A stretch of DNA of 64,000 nt, taken from contig NZ_BMMV01000017.1 of the NCBI RefSeq assembly GCF_014646115.1, forward strand, positions 62,001 through 126,000, in the 5' to 3' direction. The notes under the pieces were generated by a model. It worked only from the letters and a program-made list of their open reading frames with translations. It did no database searches and was not told where the DNA came from. A program made the translations under genes and the position numbers. Origin of the DNA: Streptomyces camponoticapitis (lineage in GTDB: Bacteria; Actinomycetota; Actinomycetes; Streptomycetales; Streptomycetaceae). Position 1 is the stretch's first letter. Every line of letters starts with the position of its first letter. Positions 59,573-64,000 of the stretch are shown piece by piece.

Positions 59573-62497
59573 TCACGCCAGCTGACGCCGTACGAGTTCG
59601 TGCAGCCTGCCGCCCTCGTCCGCCAGCAGGGCGGCCGGCGGCCCCTGCTCGACGATGCGTCCCGCGTCCATGACCAGCACGCGGTCCGCGTCGAGGACCG
59701 TGGAGAGGCGGTGGGCGATCACCAGACGGCCCGCGTTCAGTCTGCGGGTGCTCTCGATCACTGTGCGCTGGGTCTCGTTGTCCAGCGCGCTCGTCGCCTC
59801 GTCCAGGAAGAGCAGCCGCGGGCGGCGGACCAGCGCCTGGGCGATCATGAGGCGCTGGCGCTGGCCGCCGGAGATGGCGCCGCCTCCGGCGATCATGGTG
59901 TGCAGGCCCATCGGCATGCGCTTGATGTCCTCCGCCAGCCCCGCCATCTCGACGGCCTCCCAGACCTCCTCCTGCGAGAACGTCTCGGCGCCGCAGACGC
60001 AGTCCCAGATGGAACCGGTGAGCGGCTGCGCGTTCTGCAGGACGACACCGCACTGACGCCGTACGGCCGCGCGGTCGAGGGCCGCCAGGTCCTGGCCGTC
60101 GTACAGCACGCTGCCCGTGACCGGCCGGTCGAACCCGATCAGCAGGCGCAGCAGTGTCGACTTGCCGCAGCCGCTCGGCCCGACGACCGCCACGAACTCG
60201 CCGGGCTCCATCCGCAGCGACACGTCGTCGAGCACGAGCGGACCGTCGTCGGTGTACCGGAAGGAAAGCTTCCGGGCTTCGATCCGGCCGGTCAGCACAC
60301 CGGGCTGGGCGCCCGTGTCGCCGCCCTCGGGCGCCTCGTCCAGGACCGGCTTGATCTGCTCGAACATGGGCAGCACGGCGGCGACCGACACGAGCGCGCC
60401 GGTGAGCTGGGTGACGGAGGTCAGCAGCATGGTCACGGCGGTGTTGAAGGTCAGGAACTCGCCGGCCGACATGCTGCCGCGCGCCGGTCCGGCCAGCAGC
60501 ATGAACATCACCAGGGAGCAGAATGGCAGATAGACCGCGTCCAGCACCGTCGCCACGTTCTTGATCCGGCCCGCCCGCTGCTGGAGTTCGCGCGAGCGGG
60601 CGAAGCCGCGCGCCCAGGCCGCGTACGCGAAGCCCTCGGCCGCCGCGACGCGCAGTTTCGGCAGCCCGCGCAGCGTCTGGAACGCCTGGTTGTTGAGCTT
60701 GTTGCCGAGTTCGACCAACTGCCGCTGCCAGCGCAGCTGCCACAGCCCCAGCCCGAGGAACACGGCGGCGATCACGACGAGCATCGCCATCGCCGCCAGC
60801 GCGAGCGGCACACTGTGGACGAGCAGCAGCACCAGGCTCATCGCGCCGACCGCCGCCGACTGCACGAGCACCGGCCCGATGCCCGACAGCACCCGCCGGA
60901 TGGCGCTGACGCCCATCGCCGCGCTCGCGAGTTCACCGGTGGAGCGTTCGGCGAAGAACTTCGTCGGCAGTCTCAACAACCGGTCCCACACAGCGGGTTG
61001 GAGCGTGCTCTCGATACGGCCCTCCATCCGCAGGATGGTCAGGCTCTGCGTCAGCATGAAGGCGGCCGAGACGATGCCGGTGATCATTACGGCGATGGAG
61101 ACCTGGGCGATCAGCCCCGTGCGGGCGCTCGGCACGTACTCGCCGAGCACCCGTCCGGTCGCGATCGGCACCAGTGCCCCGAGCCCCACGGTGACGAGAC
61201 AGGTCAGCGCCAGATTACGCAGATCCACACCGTTGCCGCGCAGGCCGAAGCGGAGCAACCGCCAAGGGGTCAGGGGCTCTTCGGGCAGCGGGCGGTAGAA
61301 CATCACGGCGCGCGGTTCGAAGTCGTCGGCGTTGTGCGCGCCGACGCGGAGCCGTGCCTGCGTCGCCGGGTTGACCGCCTCGTAACGGCCGCGCCGCCAG
61401 AGCAGCGCGACCGGGGCGCCGGACTTGGCCCGGTGGCCCACGAGCGGGCCCGAGTCGGTCCGCCACCAGGGGCCGTCCAGCCGGACGGCGCGGGTGCGCA
61501 CCCGCGAGGCGATCGCGATGCGTTCGACCGGGCCGACGCGGTCGTCGAGCGGGGTGCCCGCGCCGTGCGAGTGGTCGGACAGGGTGATGCCGGAGGCCGC
61601 CGCGACCAGTCGGCAGACCGCGAACGTCGCGTCCCGTGCGGCGTCGCCGGTCGCGCCCCCGGCCGCGCCGCCCTCGTCGGAGCCGGTGCCGGGGCGGCCG
61701 ATGGACGCCACCAGCGCCTCGTCGGCCCGCGCCCGGACCGCCTCGCCGGCCTTGATCCCGGCGGCGGTCCGGTCCTCGTGCGCGCGCTCCTGCCGCTCGA
61801 TCCAGTGGTCGACGGCCGACAGCAGCCGGTGCTGCTGGTTGACCATCCGCTGCCACATCGCGCCGTCGACCAGCAGGTCGCCGGCCGCGTCCGCGCTGTA
61901 CGAGGCGCCGTACTGGACGCTGCCGGGGGAGACCGGCATCCACAGCACGTCGTCGTCCGAGACGGCGCCGTCGGTGGACGGGCGGGCATCGAGGGGTGTC
62001 TGGAAGAGCGCGCCGAGTCCGCGCGCGGCGCCGAGGGCGAAGGCGTGCTCCAGAGGGGTCGGGACCGGAGGCGTGGACGGTGCCGTGCGGGCGTCGCCGT
62101 ACGGGTCAGGGCCGTACGGGTCGGCGCCGTACGGCCGGGCGTACGGATCACCGGACGCGGGCGGCGGCGTGTACAGCTCCCGCAGTGCGATCCGGCGCAG
62201 CGCGCAGTCCCCCGACGGCCTGCTCAGCAACGTGTGCCGGGGGCCCTCGACCGGACCGAGGAGCAGCGTGCCGGCTTCCAGGCGGCCGAGGAAGTGCCAG
62301 TGCCCCTGCCCCACCGCGTCCACGGCGAAGAGGTCGAGCGTGCCGCCGACGACCAGCCACAGCACGTGCGGGCCCTCCAGCGGCACATTGCGCACACCCG
62401 CGCAGTCGACCGGTGTGCCCAGGGCGCCCAGCGCGTGGATCACCGGGTCGAGGCCCGCCGTCGCGCCCGTCCCGGCGCCCGCCGTCGTGGAGACCAT
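59573..62497 (-). CDS. NHLM-type bacteriocin/RiPP ABC exporter, ATPase-permease without peptidase
   Basis: Protein of 974 residues. An N-terminal region of about 400 residues (cyclic-nucleotide-like beta fold with VLWLVVGGTLDLFAV, then Ala-rich helices) precedes a six-helix ABC membrane domain (about 415-700) and a nucleotide-binding domain (Walker A GPSGCGKST near 775, signature ISGGQRQRL, Walker B LLFLDEATSALD). This layout is that of the NHLM bacteriocin system ABC transporter that accompanies a C39-peptidase partner. The ATG lies one base after the upstream stop, so the two are translationally coupled. It exports a leader-cleaved ribosomal peptide; no precursor gene is visible inside the window. 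Confidence 0.88.
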   Translation of the reverse strand: MVSTTAGAGTGATAGLDPVIHALGALGTPVDCAGVRNVPLEGPHVLWLVVGGTLDLFAVDAVGQGHWHFLGRLEAGTLLLGPVEGPRHTLLSRPSGDCALRRIALRELYTPPPASGDPYARPYGADPYGPDPYGDARTAPSTPPVPTPLEHAFALGAARGLGALFQTPLDARPSTDGAVSDDDVLWMPVSPGSVQYGASYSADAAGDLLVDGAMWQRMVNQQHRLLSAVDHWIERQERAHEDRTAAGIKAGEAVRARADEALVASIGRPGTGSDEGGAAGGATGDAARDATFAVCRLVAAASGITLSDHSHGAGTPLDDRVGPVERIAIASRVRTRAVRLDGPWWRTDSGPLVGHRAKSGAPVALLWRRGRYEAVNPATQARLRVGAHNADDFEPRAVMFYRPLPEEPLTPWRLLRFGLRGNGVDLRNLALTCLVTVGLGALVPIATGRVLGEYVPSARTGLIAQVSIAVMITGIVSAAFMLTQSLTILRMEGRIESTLQPAVWDRLLRLPTKFFAERSTGELASAAMGVSAIRRVLSGIGPVLVQSAAVGAMSLVLLLVHSVPLALAAMAMLVVIAAVFLGLGLWQLRWQRQLVELGNKLNNQAFQTLRGLPKLRVAAAEGFAYAAWARGFARSRELQQRAGRIKNVATVLDAVYLPFCSLVMFMLLAGPARGSMSAGEFLTFNTAVTMLLTSVTQLTGALVSVAAVLPMFEQIKPVLDEAPEGGDTGAQPGVLTGRIEARKLSFRYTDDGPLVLDDVSLRMEPGEFVAVVGPSGCGKSTLLRLLIGFDRPVTGSVLYDGQDLAALDRAAVRRQCGVVLQNAQPLTGSIWDCVCGAETFSQEEVWEAVEMAGLAEDIKRMPMGLHTMIAGGGAISGGQRQRLMIAQALVRRPRLLFLDEATSALDNETQRTVIESTRRLNAGRLVIAHRLSTVLDADRVLVMDAGRIVEQGPPAALLADEGGRLHELVRRQLA

Positions 62498-62498
62498 G

Positions 62499-64000
62499 TC
62501 AGTGCTCCCTGACCAGTCGCGCGTACGGACCCTCGGCGGCGACCAGCTCCTCGTGCCTGCCGCGCTCCACGACCGCGCCGTGGTCCAGGACCACGATCTC
62601 GTCGCTGTCGCGCACCGTGCTCAGCCGGTGCGCGATCACCACGCAGGCGCAGCCGCGCCGCCGCAGATTGTCGATGATCAGGCGTTCGGTCTCCGCGTCC
62701 AGCGCGCTCGTCACCTCGTCGAGCACCAGAATGCTCGGCCGTCTGACCAGCGCGCGGGCTATCTCCAGCCGCTGCCGCTGACCCCCGGAGAAGTTGCGCC
62801 CGTCCTGCTCGACCCTGCTGTGGATGCCCTCGGGGCGGCGCGCGATCACGTCGTCGTACAGCGCGGCGTCCCTGAGGGCGGTGACGACGGCGTCGTCCGG
62901 TATCGACGGGTCCCACAGCGTCACGTTGTCCCGGACCGTTCCCTCGAAGAGGAAGACATCCTGGTCGACGAAGGACACCGAGGCGGCGAGCGCGCTGCGG
63001 GAGATGGACTCCAGCCGCTGCCCGTCGATACGGATCGTGCCCTCCCACGGACTGTAGAGCCCCGAAATGAGCCTGGAGACAGTGGACTTGCCACTCCCGG
63101 ACCCGCCGACCAGGGCGACCTGCCGCCCCGGACCGACCGACAGCGAGAAGCCGTCGAGCAGCGGCGCGTCCAAGGGGCTGTAGCCGAACACCACGTTCTC
63201 CAGCTCCACATGGCCCAGCAGCCGGCGCGTGCTGGAGTCCGGCTGTTGGCGCGAGTAGAGCGGGTCGACGGGGAAGCTCTCGACGTCCTTGAGCCGGGCC
63301 ACGTCGGCGGCGAAGTCCTGGATCCGGCCCGCCACCCCGTTCAGCCGGGTGATGGGCGCGGTGAAGCGCACCACCAGCGCCTGGAAGGCGACGAGCAGAC
63401 CGATCGAGATGGCGCCCTCCACCGCCCGCAGTCCGCCGATCCAGAGGATCAGCGCGCTGTTGAGCGTGGCCAGCGTGGGGGCGACGACCGTGAGCGCGGC
63501 GCTCGGCACGCCGAGCTTCTGCTGCTCCTCCAGCGTCGTCGCGTGCTGTCCGGCCCACCGCCGGAAGTATCCGTTCTCACCGCCGGTCGCCTTCATCGTC
63601 TCGATCAGCTGAAGGCCGGTGTACGAGGTGTTGGTGAGCCGCGCGCTGTCCGCCCGCAGTTTGCGCGTACCGGTGGAGCGCAGCCGGATCACGATCCGCA
63701 TCGCGACCACGTTGAGCAGGGCCATCAGCACGCCGAACAGGGTCAGTTGGGGGTCGTACGACCACAGCAGCGCCGCGTACAGGATCACCACGACGCCGTC
63801 CACGGCCGCCGCCGCCAAGTCCCGCGCCAGGGTCTCGGCCACCGCGTCGTTGGACTGGAGCCGCTGCACGAGGTCGGCCGGGCTGCGCTGGGCGAAGAAC
63901 GTGACCGGCAGCTTCAGCAGATGCCGCAGGAAGCGGGCGCCGCTCAGGGTGGAGGAGATGACGCGCCCGCGCAGGAGGTTCGCCTGCTGGAGCCCGGTCA
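62499..64000 (-). CDS. NHLM-type peptidase/permease/ATPase exporter (5' part beyond window)
   Basis: The frame is open through base 64000, so the gene is cut at its N-terminal end. Visible are the second half of the ABC membrane domain (VTFFAQRSPADLVQRLQSND through the helix pair LILWIGGLRAVEGAISIG) and a full nucleotide-binding domain with Walker A VGGSGSGKST, signature FSGGQRQRLEIARAL and Walker B ILVLDEVTSALD. The expected N-terminal C39 Cys-protease domain lies outside. The pairing with the next gene is diagnostic of NHLM/lanthipeptide-type export systems. An in-frame GTG near 63869 is internal and not the start. Confidence 0.88.
   Translation of the reverse strand, partial: TGLQQANLLRGRVISSTLSGARFLRHLLKLPVTFFAQRSPADLVQRLQSNDAVAETLARDLAAAAVDGVVVILYAALLWSYDPQLTLFGVLMALLNVVAMRIVIRLRSTGTRKLRADSARLTNTSYTGLQLIETMKATGGENGYFRRWAGQHATTLEEQQKLGVPSAALTVVAPTLATLNSALILWIGGLRAVEGAISIGLLVAFQALVVRFTAPITRLNGVAGRIQDFAADVARLKDVESFPVDPLYSRQQPDSSTRRLLGHVELENVVFGYSPLDAPLLDGFSLSVGPGRQVALVGGSGSGKSTVSRLISGLYSPWEGTIRIDGQRLESISRSALAASVSFVDQDVFLFEGTVRDNVTLWDPSIPDDAVVTALRDAALYDDVIARRPEGIHSRVEQDGRNFSGGQRQRLEIARALVRRPSILVLDEVTSALDAETERLIIDNLRRRGCACVVIAHRLSTVRDSDEIVVLDHGAVVERGRHEELVAAEGPYARLVREH

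Noticed and set aside
1..64000. CRISPR arrays, insertion sequences, integrase genes, rRNA
   Set aside because: None seen: no regular spacer-repeat series, no transposase or integrase motifs, no tRNA-adjacent duplication around 46664-46751.

Overview
The window is a high-GC (about 70%) actinobacterial chromosome segment, almost certainly from Streptomyces or a close relative. Evidence is the codon usage, GTG/TTG starts, tightly overlapping operons, an AldO-type alditol oxidase, a Tat-secreted lipoprotein ABC sugar importer and an ebo-type operon. There is no insertion sequence, phage gene, rRNA or CRISPR array. One tRNA (Leu, anticodon GAG) lies at 46.7 kb.

Oxalate/formate, left block (0-10 kb) and right block (34.6-43.5 kb). 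On the left, reading leftwards, is a multi-gene NAD-linked molybdenum formate dehydrogenase (catalytic subunit, fused NuoE-NuoF diaphorase, ferredoxin subunit, FdhD). It is followed by a ketopantoate-reductase-family enzyme, an oxalate/formate-antiporter-family (OFA) transporter with an overlapping tiny membrane protein, a FabH-like synthase and a GntR/FCD regulator. On the right are a second OFA transporter, an acyl-CoA ligase (NDP-forming), formyl-CoA:oxalate CoA-transferase (frc), a ThDP enzyme placed as oxalyl-CoA decarboxylase (oxc), and divergently a second succinyl-CoA-ligase-like pair (sucC/sucD). A short motif, ACTGTA(T/G)(G/A)(C/A)(A/G)A, sits in the direction of transcription upstream of fdh, panE-like, gntR, oxc and sucC. 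It is the best evidence that the two distant blocks form one regulon. Together they could import oxalate, activate it to oxalyl-CoA, decarboxylate it to formyl-CoA and then formate, oxidise formate to CO2 plus NADH, and possibly reduce oxalyl-CoA to glyoxylate for assimilation.

Sugar block (10.3-25.9 kb). It holds a ROK regulator, an RbsABC-like importer, a Gfo/Idh dehydrogenase, a TIM-barrel isomerase, and two tandem secreted proteins of about 1,230 residues (sugar dehydrogenase, PKD, carbohydrate-binding, ThuA and 3-keto-disaccharide-hydrolase domains). Three promoters (ROK gene and both giant genes) carry the same 10-6-10 box, 46-47 bp upstream of a similar -10. The content points to 3-keto-sugar metabolism.

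Ebo-type operon (25.9-34.5 kb). Seven genes overlap or nearly abut: inositol-phosphate-synthase family, EboC-like UbiA prenyltransferase carrying a repetitive insertion of about 190 residues, TIM barrel, EboA, EboB, EboE, EboF. A Tat-exported TIM-barrel protein follows. The product of this operon is unknown.

Right flank (43.5-64 kb). It holds an aldehyde dehydrogenase, an AraC/VOC pair, tRNA-Leu, an LPG-synthase-type membrane protein, two polyprenol-phosphate-mannose glycosyltransferases, a modular GH87 alpha-1,3-glucanase, a SNF2 helicase, a secreted GDSL/ricin-B lipase, AldO, and two NHLM-type peptide exporters that mark the edge of a RiPP cluster continuing beyond base 64000.
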